52,709 nt of DNA from Chloroflexota bacterium (GTDB lineage Bacteria; Chloroflexota; Dehalococcoidia; Lucifugimonadales; UBA2985). Under the pieces are notes generated by a model. That model saw nothing but the letters and a program-made list of their open reading frames with translations. It was not told where the DNA came from and made no database searches. The DNA lies in the NCBI GenBank assembly GCA_027622595.1, contig JAQBZZ010000006.1:1-52709 (forward strand), given 5' to 3'. Shown here one piece after another: positions 1 to 7,267 of the stretch. Within the stretch, counting starts at the first letter, position 1; every line of letters starts with the position of its first letter. A program made the position numbers and the translations under genes.

Positions 1-2
1 CC

Positions 3-68
3 AAGATGGTGGACGCTATCTTGGAAAAGGTCGCTCTTTGTAAAGCCGTTATTGTAACACCACACTAG
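3..68 (+). CDS. 3' end of an unidentified gene (partial)
   Basis: The frame beginning at base 3 is open from the window edge to a TAG at 66-68 and reads KMVDAILEKVALCKAVIVTPH. Its composition looks like a protein C-terminus, and the next gene starts 25 bases later on the same strand. The other two plus-strand frames also reach stops nearby, so this is the most protein-like of three short options. The family cannot be recognised from 21 residues. Confidence 0.4.
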   Translation, partial: KMVDAILEKVALCKAVIVTPH

Positions 69-93
69 AATGGAACCGAGAGGACGAAATCCA

Positions 94-306
94 ATGTTTG
101 AGGTCATTGCGTTTTTGGTCGCAGCCGTCTTCATATATGGGATGGTCGAGTTCTATATATGGGGGATTCGAGAGGAGCAATGGCTCGCTCTTGCAGTTGC
201 CACCTTGGTAGGACCGCCTATTTTTCTTCTGGTACCGATTCTTCACGGTGGTACGAATGTGCTGGGAGCTCTGAAGCGACTCGTATTCAAGGACCACGAA
301 GGTTAG
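94..306 (+). CDS. Small two-helix membrane protein
   Basis: This 70-residue protein of unknown function has two hydrophobic stretches (about residues 2-20 and 31-50) separated by a charged loop (GIREEQW), and a basic C-terminal tail (KRLVFKDHEG). It is probably a two-pass inner-membrane protein with a cytoplasmic tail. The ORF track starts it at 70, but GAGAGGA lies about 8 bases before the ATG at 94, so I take the internal start. It follows the unidentified upstream gene closely and is followed by a decayed regulator fragment. No family is recognised. Confidence 0.6.
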   Translation: MFEVIAFLVAAVFIYGMVEFYIWGIREEQWLALAVATLVGPPIFLLVPILHGGTNVLGALKRLVFKDHEG

Positions 307-318
307 AATCTCCCCTGA

Positions 319-600
319 TTCGCGCCTGAGTGGCACATATACTTGCCATTGGATTGCCTGTCCCAGATGTGGCTTTTGGCAGGCGAACCAGCGCTGGCCA
401 TAGAGACCGCGATGGAAGCTGTAGCCCTGGACCAGTTTCGAGAAATCAGCCACCAGCTTCTCATGCGTTCCCACGTGGCAATAGGCAATCCATCGGAAGC
501 TGTTATCGTCTATCATAGCCTTCGGGGGCTGCTTGCAGATGAGCTTGGCACCGACCCCTCGAATGAAACAGAGGCCCTTTACGTGGAGCTTCTGGGTTAA
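319..600 (+). pseudogene. C-terminal fragment of a SARP-type (BTAD) regulator
   Basis: The open frame of about 93 codons after the TGA at 316-318 has no proper start codon. It matches the bacterial transcriptional activator domain (BTAD) pattern: paired helices with ALDQFREISHQLLMRSHVA, then the hallmark end LRGLLADELGTDPSNETEALY. In known SARP/AfsR-type regulators this domain follows a winged-helix DNA-binding domain. That domain is absent here, and the 5' side is taken up by the small membrane gene. I read this as the 3' remnant of a regulator gene. Translation from the in-frame TTG at 343 is possible but would give a protein without DNA-binding function. Confidence is high for the domain and moderate for pseudogene status. 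Confidence 0.65.
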
Positions 601-640
601 TTCAGCTTGTCGACTACACGTCAAGAGTTGCCAGCGGGGA

Positions 641-669
641 TTGTCTTGATATTGGTGCGTGTATATAAT
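641..669 (+). promoter_or_regulatory. Sigma-A-type promoter of ilvE
   Basis: TTGTCT (641-646) and TATAAT (664-669) are separated by 17 bases, and the ilvE start is 33 bases downstream. The ribosome binding site AAGGAG (688-693) lies 8 bases before the ATG. This arrangement indicates that ilvE is transcribed independently of the regulator remnant. Confidence 0.6.
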
Positions 670-701
670 GCCTCCAGTTTCTGGAATAAGGAGCCAAGCG
701 A

Positions 702-1640
702 ATGACCTATGCCTTCATGAACGGAGAATTTCTGCCATTAGCTGAGGCGAAGGTAGGAGTGATGACCCACGCCCTCCACTACGGCACCTCCGTCTTTGAA
801 GGTATCAGGGGGAACTGGAATCCCGAACAGGAAAAGCTGTACGTATTCCGGCTCAAGGAGCACTACGAGCGGTTTCTACAGGGCTGCAAGATAATGCGCA
901 TCAAGGTTCCACACACAGCGGAGGAATTGAGCAGCATCACCCTGGATTTGCTGGGACGGTCTGGATACCAGCAGGACATTTACATACGTCCACTGGCCTT
1001 CAAAGGTGAAGAGCGGGTGGCCATCCTCAAACTCCAGGACCTGTCTGACTCACTGGTGATATTCCCCATTCCTCTTGGTGCTTACCTTGACCTTGATGCA
1101 GCTGCCAGGTGCTGCACATCCAGTTGGCGGCGTATGGAGGACACCATGATACCCCCGAGGAACAAGATAGGGGGGCTGTACGTGAACAGCATCCTGGCCA
1201 AGACGGAGGCCACTCTGGCGGGCTTTGATGAGGCCATTCTCCTTACCAATGAGGGCTATGTCTCGGAGGGTGCAGGTGAGAATATATTCATGGTGATGAA
1301 CGGCAAGCTGATAACTCCCTCCGTCTCCGACAACATACTGGCGGGAATTACCAGGGACGCGGTGATTCGGATCGCCAAGAATGAACTGGGTTTGGAAACG
1401 ATGGAGAGAAGCATGCGGCGTAGCGAACTCTACAACGCCGATGAGTGCTTCCTCACGGGCACAGCTGCTCATCTCACTCCTGTGGGGTCTATCGATAACA
1501 TCGAGATTGGCGACGGTGAGATCGGCCAGATTACAAAAGAACTGCAGCGGCTTTACTTCGATGTCATTCGGGGCAGAATACCCAAGTATCTGCACTGGTG
1601 TACCCTCGCTTCGACCACAGCGGCAAAGGCTTCGCGCTAG
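702..1640 (+). CDS. ilvE: Branched-chain amino acid aminotransferase
   Basis: A class IV, PLP-dependent transaminase that interconverts valine, leucine and isoleucine with their 2-oxo acids in the cytoplasm. The 312-residue length is normal. The family opening (MNGEFLPLAEAKVGVMTHALHYGTSVFEGIR) is present, as is the PLP lysine in RNKIGGLYVN (about K155) and the conserved EGYVSEGAGENIFMV and FLTGTAAHLTPV blocks. The start has an AAGGAG ribosome binding site and a promoter. The C-terminus (TLASTTAAKASR) is slightly longer and less conserved than usual. A D-amino-acid aminotransferase or ADC lyase would share the fold, but the EGIRGNWN region and overall similarity favour IlvE. Confidence 0.93.
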   Translation: MTYAFMNGEFLPLAEAKVGVMTHALHYGTSVFEGIRGNWNPEQEKLYVFRLKEHYERFLQGCKIMRIKVPHTAEELSSITLDLLGRSGYQQDIYIRPLAFKGEERVAILKLQDLSDSLVIFPIPLGAYLDLDAAARCCTSSWRRMEDTMIPPRNKIGGLYVNSILAKTEATLAGFDEAILLTNEGYVSEGAGENIFMVMNGKLITPSVSDNILAGITRDAVIRIAKNELGLETMERSMRRSELYNADECFLTGTAAHLTPVGSIDNIEIGDGEIGQITKELQRLYFDVIRGRIPKYLHWCTLASTTAAKASR

Positions 1641-1732
1641 TGGCGGTAGCGGGGACTGCTTATTGTCCGAAAAGGAATACATGGTGTACTCTCTTGGCAA
1701 GTAGGTGCTTTTTGAAAGCAGGGGTTTGAAGA

Positions 1733-2176
1733 ATGACCTTAGGCCAGGAATATCTGATTCTTGTGTTCTTAGTGTGTTGCAGCGTGGTGCAGGTGGCTGC
1801 TGCCTATGGCGGGCTGAAGGGCTTGCTTTTCATAGGGAACAGGCGCTTTTCAGCCGCACTCGGTATCGGAGTGATACTGGGCTCCCTGGCGTGGTTCTTC
1901 TGGGACGGGGATAGGAATCTCCCTGACACTGGAGGAGGCATCGCCGGAGCATCCCAATTCGGTTTTTTCGTCCTCGGCGGTTTTCTAGCTCTGCTGGTTA
2001 CGTTTGCGGTTACTTCGTTCACCAATTTCAACAGGAAGTCGCTTGACAACACGGTCGACACAACTGACGGCCTGACGTCCCTTAGAGAGACCACCTTTTT
2101 TCAAGCTCTATCGAATAATCTGGGCATGGCATGGAAACTATATCGCAGGTTGACGCGGAAATATTCCTCTGGATAA
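1733..2176 (+). CDS. Three-helix membrane protein of unknown function
   Basis: A 147-residue protein with three hydrophobic segments (about residues 7-27, 39-58 and 75-97), a short loop containing WDGDRNLPDTGGG, and a polar C-terminal third that is basic at the end (WKLYRRLTRKYSSG). AGGGG lies about 8 bases before the ATG. The last 46 bases overlap the start of the PAP2-like gene in another frame, which suggests co-translation and a shared membrane role. I do not recognise the family. The N-terminal region is hydrophobic from residue 6 but looks like a membrane helix, not a cleaved signal peptide. Confidence 0.65.
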   Translation: MTLGQEYLILVFLVCCSVVQVAAAYGGLKGLLFIGNRRFSAALGIGVILGSLAWFFWDGDRNLPDTGGGIAGASQFGFFVLGGFLALLVTFAVTSFTNFNRKSLDNTVDTTDGLTSLRETTFFQALSNNLGMAWKLYRRLTRKYSSG

Positions 2177-2721
2177 ATGGCTGGGTTGGCACCTCATCCA
2201 CCTTCGATAGGTTGGTGCAGTGGGTGGTCAGCGACTACCTGATCCCTGTGGTATTCTCCGTTGTCCTTCTGGGACTCTGGTTTGGCTGGACGGACCAGTC
2301 CATGCGGGAGCGGCATCAGAGAGGCGTGATGCTGGCTGGGATAACCGTGGGGATAGCCAGCACTTTTGTGAAGATATCCAACGTGTTCTACTTTCGTCCC
2401 CGTCCCTTTGATTCCTTGGATGTGGAGCTTCTGTTCTACCCCCCCACAGACTCCTCGTTCCCGGCCAACCCCGTTACGGTCGCAGTTGCCATGGCAACGG
2501 GTGTGTGGGTGGTTAACAAGCGCATTGGCACCGTCATGTATATAGGTGCCTTTGTATATGGGTTCTCCAGGGTTTACGCCGGAGTATTCTATCCCCTTGA
2601 TGTCGTAGGCGGGGCGGTCATTGCCATTTTGTCGACATACCTGGTGTACTTTATCCTCAGGCGCATAGAGCCGGTGCCAACCCTATGCCTCAGACTGGTC
2701 AGATTCCTCTGCATCGCCTGA
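2131..2721 (+). CDS. PAP2-superfamily membrane protein with altered catalytic motifs
   Basis: A 196-residue, multi-helix membrane protein with the overall pattern of PAP2/undecaprenyl-diphosphatase-like lipid phosphatases (opening DAEIFLWINGWVG; FYFRPRPF; FSRVYAGVFYPLDVVGG). Active members need KX6RP, PSGH and SRX5HX3D. Here the lysine position counted from the second RP is Asn, the PSGH block reads FPANP, and the motif-3 histidine is Phe (SRVYAGVFYPLD), while the two arginines and the final Asp remain. Both catalytic histidines are therefore missing, and ordinary phosphatase activity is unlikely. It may be a binding or transport-like relative. It overlaps the upstream membrane protein and ends 4 bases from the convergent PHP phosphatase gene. 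Confidence 0.75.
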   Translation: METISQVDAEIFLWINGWVGTSSTFDRLVQWVVSDYLIPVVFSVVLLGLWFGWTDQSMRERHQRGVMLAGITVGIASTFVKISNVFYFRPRPFDSLDVELLFYPPTDSSFPANPVTVAVAMATGVWVVNKRIGTVMYIGAFVYGFSRVYAGVFYPLDVVGGAVIAILSTYLVYFILRRIEPVPTLCLRLVRFLCIA

Positions 2722-2725
2722 GAGA

Positions 2726-3499
2726 TCAGGGGCGAAAATTCCACCACTTCCGCTTTGAGGTTATCGAAGGCAAGTCCAGGTCTGGCATTTTGTCTTGAAG
2801 AATCGCCTGAGGAATATCCTCTACCATCTTGCGGGCTGCCTCATCTCCAACCACCTTTGCCGCTGCGGTTACTCCTGGTGAAAGTATAGGAGTCCTTACA
2901 CCACGCGATGTATGGCAATCCGACGCAATAATATGGACCAGGTTCTGCTGAAGAAGCTCCTTTGCGGTCTTTTGATAGTCTTTGCCCAGAGCACCAGAGA
3001 TACTTCCTGCGGTTATCTGGGTAAGAACGCCCCTGTTCACCAGGTTAGCTAGGATTTCGGAGTTTCCCTGGATAGCTAGATTTCTCTCTGGATGTACCAC
3101 TATGGGTCGTAGGCCGCTGATCTGTAATTTGAACAGCACCTCTTCTGCATAGAACGGATAGAACTCAAATGGCAGCTCAATGAGAATGTAATGGGTTCCA
3201 TCGATTGGCAAGGCCTTGCCCTGCGCCACCTGTTCCGGTGTATCCATCTCCAGGTGGTTCTCCATACCCAGGATGATCTTCAGAGACATGGACCTCGCCT
3301 GGATTTCCTGATTAAGCTGATATAGCAGGGATATTACCGCGGATATTGATGACCTCTCATTAACATCACGGTTGTGGGGAGTGGCCACAATGGTCCGCGT
3401 GCCATCCTCGTAGGCAATCAGTGCCATCTCAACCGACTCCTCCATGGTGGAGGGGCCGTCGTCTACGTCCGGGAGGATATGACTGTGCAGGTCAAGCAC
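2726..3499 (-). CDS. CpsB/YwqE-type PHP tyrosine-protein phosphatase
   Basis: A 257-residue metal-dependent phosphatase of the PHP fold, the kind that dephosphorylates bacterial tyrosine kinases controlling capsule or exopolysaccharide synthesis. Metal-ligand motifs are in the expected order: LHSHILPDVDDG at the N-terminus, ATPH near residue 42, GMENHLEMD in the middle, VHPERN, and ASDCHTS toward the end. The start is GTG (VLDLHSH), with GAGGG about 9 bases upstream. No partner tyrosine kinase is in the window; the genes upstream on the same strand are a glycosyltransferase and a GNAT-type transferase, consistent with an envelope polysaccharide role. Confidence 0.85.
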   Translation of the reverse strand: MLDLHSHILPDVDDGPSTMEESVEMALIAYEDGTRTIVATPHNRDVNERSSISAVISLLYQLNQEIQARSMSLKIILGMENHLEMDTPEQVAQGKALPIDGTHYILIELPFEFYPFYAEEVLFKLQISGLRPIVVHPERNLAIQGNSEILANLVNRGVLTQITAGSISGALGKDYQKTAKELLQQNLVHIIASDCHTSRGVRTPILSPGVTAAAKVVGDEAARKMVEDIPQAILQDKMPDLDLPSITSKRKWWNFRP

Positions 3500-3681
3500 T
3501 GTGGGTTTCCCTCGGGATGATGAGACATTGACTCGTCGAACTGTTCAGGTTGCGTCAGCACGGCTACTTTGATGGAATTGCATGTAGCTGTCAAGGCCGA
3601 GCTTGCCTTAAAGCAATCCTAAGCTCAGACGTGAGGTTTGATAGCTTTTCCCGGCGTGTAGGGAAAAAGGCCTATCGCTTA

Positions 3682-4944
3682 TTAAATGGATGGGTCCAGC
3701 AGTGCATGGTAGGAATCCATGAGGTTATCTACCACAAGGGGCCAGCGCATGGACATAGCAGTCTTCCGTGAAGCCTCGCCCATGGCGTTCCTGATAGTTG
3801 GACTGCCGAGAAGAACGTCAAGACCATCGGCAAAGGGTTCGGGACAGCGCCACGGTATCAAGTAACCGTTCAAGCCGTCCTTCACTATGGTTGGCAGACC
3901 GCCGACCCGGGAGGCGATTACAGGAGTGCCGCAGGCCATGGATTCCAGTGCCACCAGACCAAAGCTTTCGTAATAAGAGGGAACTACGCATATGTCTGCC
4001 GCGTTATAGTAGGTTGGAAGCTCTTGCTGGTTCATTCTACCCAGAAAGCTGACACGGTCGGATATTCCAAGCTCATGGCTCAAAGACTTCAGTCGGCCCA
4101 TTTCTGAATCTTCCTCCAGGTCTCCGCCCACTATCAGGGTTTTAACAGATTCCCCTTGCTCCAGTTGGGCCACGGCCTTGAGAAGGATATCCACTCCTTT
4201 GAGGGGTTCAAGCCTGCCAACGTACAGCACCACATTGCCATCCTGAAGGCCAAGCTTCTGTCTTGCTATCTTCTGGTCCGAAGGACTGAAAAGCTCCACG
4301 TCGACGCCACAGGGGATTATCTCTATCTTCTCGTCGGGAGCGTCATAGAGCCGTATCATGGCGTCCCTTTCGTGTTGGCTAAAGACCACTATGGAGTCTG
4401 CCGATTGCATTACCTTCGTCTCCCCTGTGGTTCGCTCCGCTGGCTCTCTTTCTCCCACCCTAGCCTGACGTTTGATCTCAGACAGTGTGTGGAAGCTCGT
4501 TACGTGAGGAATGCTCCAGTGACGTGCCAGGATGGTCCCGACCAGTCCCGATAGCCAGTAGTGTGAGTGAATTAAGTCATAGGAGAGGTCGTGTTGCTTG
4601 GTATACTCAAGGAGCCTGCACACGAATTCCGGAAGGTGATAGGGTATGGTGGTCTTGTCGGCGGAGAAGCTGCCTGCGCTTATGTGGATAACCCTGGCTC
4701 TTTCTGCCACCTGCTCTATCTGTGGGTCTTTGGTGTCATGGTATCGGGTGAAGATGTCGACGTATATCCCTCTATTGCTCAATTCCTGGGCAACCTTGCG
4801 GATGTATACGTTCATGCCGCCGGTATCCTTGCTTCCCAGTTGGGCCGTAGGACACCCGTGAACACTGATTATCGCGATTCTCTTTATAGAATCACCTTCG
4901 GTTAGTGCACCAGTGAAGCAATTGTTTTGCAAAGGGTTTGCCAT
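3682..4944 (-). CDS. GT4-family glycosyltransferase
   Basis: A 420-residue retaining glycosyltransferase with two Rossmann domains (GT-B fold). The acceptor domain begins ISVHGCPTAQLGSKDTGGMNVYI, and the donor domain carries YVGRLEPLKGVDILLKAV and the EX7E block ESFGLVALESMACGTPVIAS. The opening and SFHTLSEIKR resemble the MshA/sucrose-synthase-like subgroup, so a UDP-sugar donor is likely, but the acceptor is unknown. Without mycothiol genes nearby I do not call it MshA. It follows the GNAT-type gene by 21 bases on the same strand and is probably co-transcribed with it. The annotated ATG has no obvious Shine-Dalgarno sequence, and residues 1-20 are not conserved, so the start could be internal. 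Confidence 0.85.
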   Translation of the reverse strand: MANPLQNNCFTGALTEGDSIKRIAIISVHGCPTAQLGSKDTGGMNVYIRKVAQELSNRGIYVDIFTRYHDTKDPQIEQVAERARVIHISAGSFSADKTTIPYHLPEFVCRLLEYTKQHDLSYDLIHSHYWLSGLVGTILARHWSIPHVTSFHTLSEIKRQARVGEREPAERTTGETKVMQSADSIVVFSQHERDAMIRLYDAPDEKIEIIPCGVDVELFSPSDQKIARQKLGLQDGNVVLYVGRLEPLKGVDILLKAVAQLEQGESVKTLIVGGDLEEDSEMGRLKSLSHELGISDRVSFLGRMNQQELPTYYNAADICVVPSYYESFGLVALESMACGTPVIASRVGGLPTIVKDGLNGYLIPWRCPEPFADGLDVLLGSPTIRNAMGEASRKTAMSMRWPLVVDNLMDSYHALLDPSI

Positions 4945-4965
4945 ATAGAGTTCGTTTCAGATGGA

Positions 4966-5946
4966 CTAGTGGAGTATGGAAAGGCGGTACAGCCCCTGTC
5001 CTGTGGCTCCCAGATGCTGTTTGTAAGGCTCAGTGCCGCGGAGGAGGTCAAAGTAGTCCTTGCCCTCGCCGATGGCATTCTTCAGGCACAGTGCCTTCAG
5101 AAGGAACCCTGTCCCCAGTGCCGCGTAATCGAGGTTATGGCCGCTATTGTATAGAGATAGGACGTTGTTGTAGTCGAAACACACCGTCGCAGCGGTCCTG
5201 ACTCCGTTCACTTCCAGGAAAAAGAGATGCAGGAGACCGCGCTCGGCCATCTTCAGAGACATGTCACGGAAGAAAGCCCCTCTGTCCTCCGTCAGGAACT
5301 CGGACTTCTCCTCCCTGCTCTGTCCCATGAGGTCAAGGAAGTCATCCATAGCGTCAGATACGCCCTGGAAATCGCTCAGCTGTTGGATGTTGTAATTCAC
5401 GGATTCGTCAAGACGTCGCAGCTTGCGGCGTAACTCGTGGCGGTCCTTTTTCCTCAGTCCCATGAGGTACTCATCCCAGGTGTCCGGAAGGGTGACTCCC
5501 ATGAGATTGTCTTCTTCAATCTGCTCTACTTTGTAGCCCTTATTTTGAGCCAGGGCTGGCAGATGGCCCAGGGTTGGCGACCCTTCCAGGAGGGACTCCA
5601 GCCGGAGTTCTGACCATTCCTCGTCTTCCAGGTAGCACATGAGGGCTTGGAAGAACCCGGCCTCCTGGCCCTTTGTCACTATAAAGTCATGGATGTCCCA
5701 TAAATCGGTCCCACCCAGGAAGGTAATCAGTCCGTTGTTCTTCAGCAGGGGGGCTATTCCTATGGTGATGCCGTCTTCCATTAGCTTGACGAGTCTGAGT
5801 TCCTGACCGCTGGTCTGCATGCTTTCCCACCAGGTCTTTTGCCAATATGGGGTCAGGAATATATTGTTGGCGACACTGTTCGAGAGAAGGTGTTCCCACT
5901 CTGCCTCAATGGTCTGAAAGCTCTCTATGCTAAAGGAATAGTCCAA
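4966..5946 (-). CDS. GNAT-fold acyltransferase of the CelD/BcsL (FemAB-like) type
   Basis: A 326-residue cytoplasmic protein resembling the Acetyltransf_6/CelD group, which is linked to polysaccharide or peptidoglycan modification. Seen in the sequence: FLTPYWQKTWWESM near the N-terminus, GVTLPDTWDEYLMGLRKKDRHELRRKLRRL in the middle, and the GNAT-like end LFFLEVNGVRTAATVCFDYNN followed by SLYNSGHNLDYAALGTGFLLKALCLKNAI and FDLLRGTEPYKQHLGA. The ORF track begins at the TTG at 5952, but AGGAG abuts that codon. The TTG at 5946 sits at proper spacing, so I use it. Adjacent genes suggest an envelope glycan substrate. Confidence 0.75.
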   Translation of the reverse strand: MDYSFSIESFQTIEAEWEHLLSNSVANNIFLTPYWQKTWWESMQTSGQELRLVKLMEDGITIGIAPLLKNNGLITFLGGTDLWDIHDFIVTKGQEAGFFQALMCYLEDEEWSELRLESLLEGSPTLGHLPALAQNKGYKVEQIEEDNLMGVTLPDTWDEYLMGLRKKDRHELRRKLRRLDESVNYNIQQLSDFQGVSDAMDDFLDLMGQSREEKSEFLTEDRGAFFRDMSLKMAERGLLHLFFLEVNGVRTAATVCFDYNNVLSLYNSGHNLDYAALGTGFLLKALCLKNAIGEGKDYFDLLRGTEPYKQHLGATGQGLYRLSILH

Positions 5947-5986
5947 ATTCAACTCCTAAAAGGGTACAGGGTCACATTTGATGTTT

Positions 5987-6015
5987 TTAATATATTGAAT
6001 TTGAGGAACACTCAA
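5987..6015 (-). promoter_or_regulatory. Promoter of the GNAT-glycosyltransferase pair
   Basis: On the minus strand TTGAGT (6015-6010) and TATTAA (5992-5987) are separated by 17 bases and lie 41 bases upstream of the chosen TTG start. The surrounding 5953-6100 stretch is AT-rich and has no ORF. It also holds an 8-base inverted repeat (AATGGGGA/TCCCCATT, about 6049-6098) just past the 3' end of thrC. Confidence 0.45.
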
Positions 6016-6104
6016 ACTGTGTTTTTATTTAACGTACAACTGTGATCAATGGGGACTGTAATATTTGATGCCAAAACGAGGAGTCCGATTCCCCATTATC
6101 GACT

Positions 6105-7235
6105 TTAGCAAATTGGCTCAGGATACCAGGGTATCACCTCAATGGCTTTGGCTCTCAGGCTCAATGATTCCTTGACCACCTCTTCAAGAGCCTTTTCCAT
6201 GGCCCCTAAATCCAGCGGTAGCTCTTGGAGGGGCATATCGGCTTGCTGAGAAGCCAGGTCGGGGTCTTTCAGGCCCGTGCCGGTTATAACACATACTACG
6301 CGCTTGTCGCTGAAGTCCATCCCCCCTCTGGATAACTTTGCCACTCCCGCAACGGATGCAGCCGAGGCAGGTTCCCCAAAGATACCCTCTTTGCTGGCCA
6401 GCATCTTGTAGGCTGCGAGAATCTCATCATCTGACACGGAGTCTATGATACCATCGGACTCGTCACGAGCGGTCAGTGCCTGTTTCCAACTCGCAGGGTT
6501 GCCGATTCTTATGGCTGAGGCCACTGTTTTAGGCTCTGCGATTGGCTCTCCTCTCACAATCGGAGCCGACCCCTCGGCCTGGAAGCCCATCATACGTGGC
6601 CTTTTTGTGGATTTACCCAGGCTATTGTACTCACAGAACCCTCTCCAGTAGGCGGTTATGTTGCCCGCGTTTCCAACGGGTATGAAGAGGTAGTCAGGAG
6701 CGTCTCCCAGATCGTCTACGATTTCGAAGGCTGCGGTCTTTTGTCCCTCTATACGATATGGATTCAGGGAGTTGACCAGAGTAACAGGGTATTTCTCGGT
6801 GAATGTCCGTACCATGGTAAGCGCCTGGTCGAATGTGCCGCTGACCACCATTATATTGGGTCTGAAGGCCAGGGCCTGGGCCATTTTCCCGGCGGCGATT
6901 TCGCCCTTGGGCACCAGTACGATGGTGGTCAGTCCGCAGTAGGCCCCGTAGGCTGCGGCCGAAGCGCTGGTATTGCCTGTTGAAGCGCACATAATAGCGG
7001 TGCTGCCCGCCTCGATTGCTTTTGCCACCGCCATCACCATGCCGCGGTCCTTGAAAGACCCGGAGGGGTTGCATCCCTCCAGCTTGAAATAGAGCTCGCC
7101 GCATCCAAGCTCATTGGCTATGAAGCGAGACCTGACCAGGGGCGTGTTTCCCTCTCCCATAGATATCATAGGGGTATTGGGAGTGATTTCCAGGAAATCC
7201 CGGTATCTCTTAAGGACTCCTTCTCTCATATCCAC
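6105..7235 (-). CDS. thrC: Threonine synthase
   Basis: Converts O-phosphohomoserine to threonine using PLP. The 376-residue length fits the shorter class of threonine synthases. Substrate and cofactor motifs are clear: GEGNTPLV near residue 28, the PLP lysine in SGSFKDRG (K62), CASTGNTSASAAAYG, and the glycine-rich phosphate-binding loop FIPVGNAGNITAYWRGF. The gene lies 32 bases downstream of hom, completing the homoserine-to-threonine branch; no homoserine kinase is in the window. The start is GTG, with an in-frame ATG two codons later that could equally be used. The C-terminal EVIPWYPEPIC segment is not a familiar part of the family. Confidence 0.93.
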   Translation of the reverse strand: MDMREGVLKRYRDFLEITPNTPMISMGEGNTPLVRSRFIANELGCGELYFKLEGCNPSGSFKDRGMVMAVAKAIEAGSTAIMCASTGNTSASAAAYGAYCGLTTIVLVPKGEIAAGKMAQALAFRPNIMVVSGTFDQALTMVRTFTEKYPVTLVNSLNPYRIEGQKTAAFEIVDDLGDAPDYLFIPVGNAGNITAYWRGFCEYNSLGKSTKRPRMMGFQAEGSAPIVRGEPIAEPKTVASAIRIGNPASWKQALTARDESDGIIDSVSDDEILAAYKMLASKEGIFGEPASAASVAGVAKLSRGGMDFSDKRVVCVITGTGLKDPDLASQQADMPLQELPLDLGAMEKALEEVVKESLSLRAKAIEVIPWYPEPIC

Positions 7236-7267
7236 TATCCACGCTTTCTTGGGTCGAGGGGTCGAGT

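Noticed and set aside
49-624. 191-residue minus-strand ORF at the left edge
   Set aside because: It is the antisense of the small membrane gene and the BTAD fragment; the plus-strand reading has recognisable domains.
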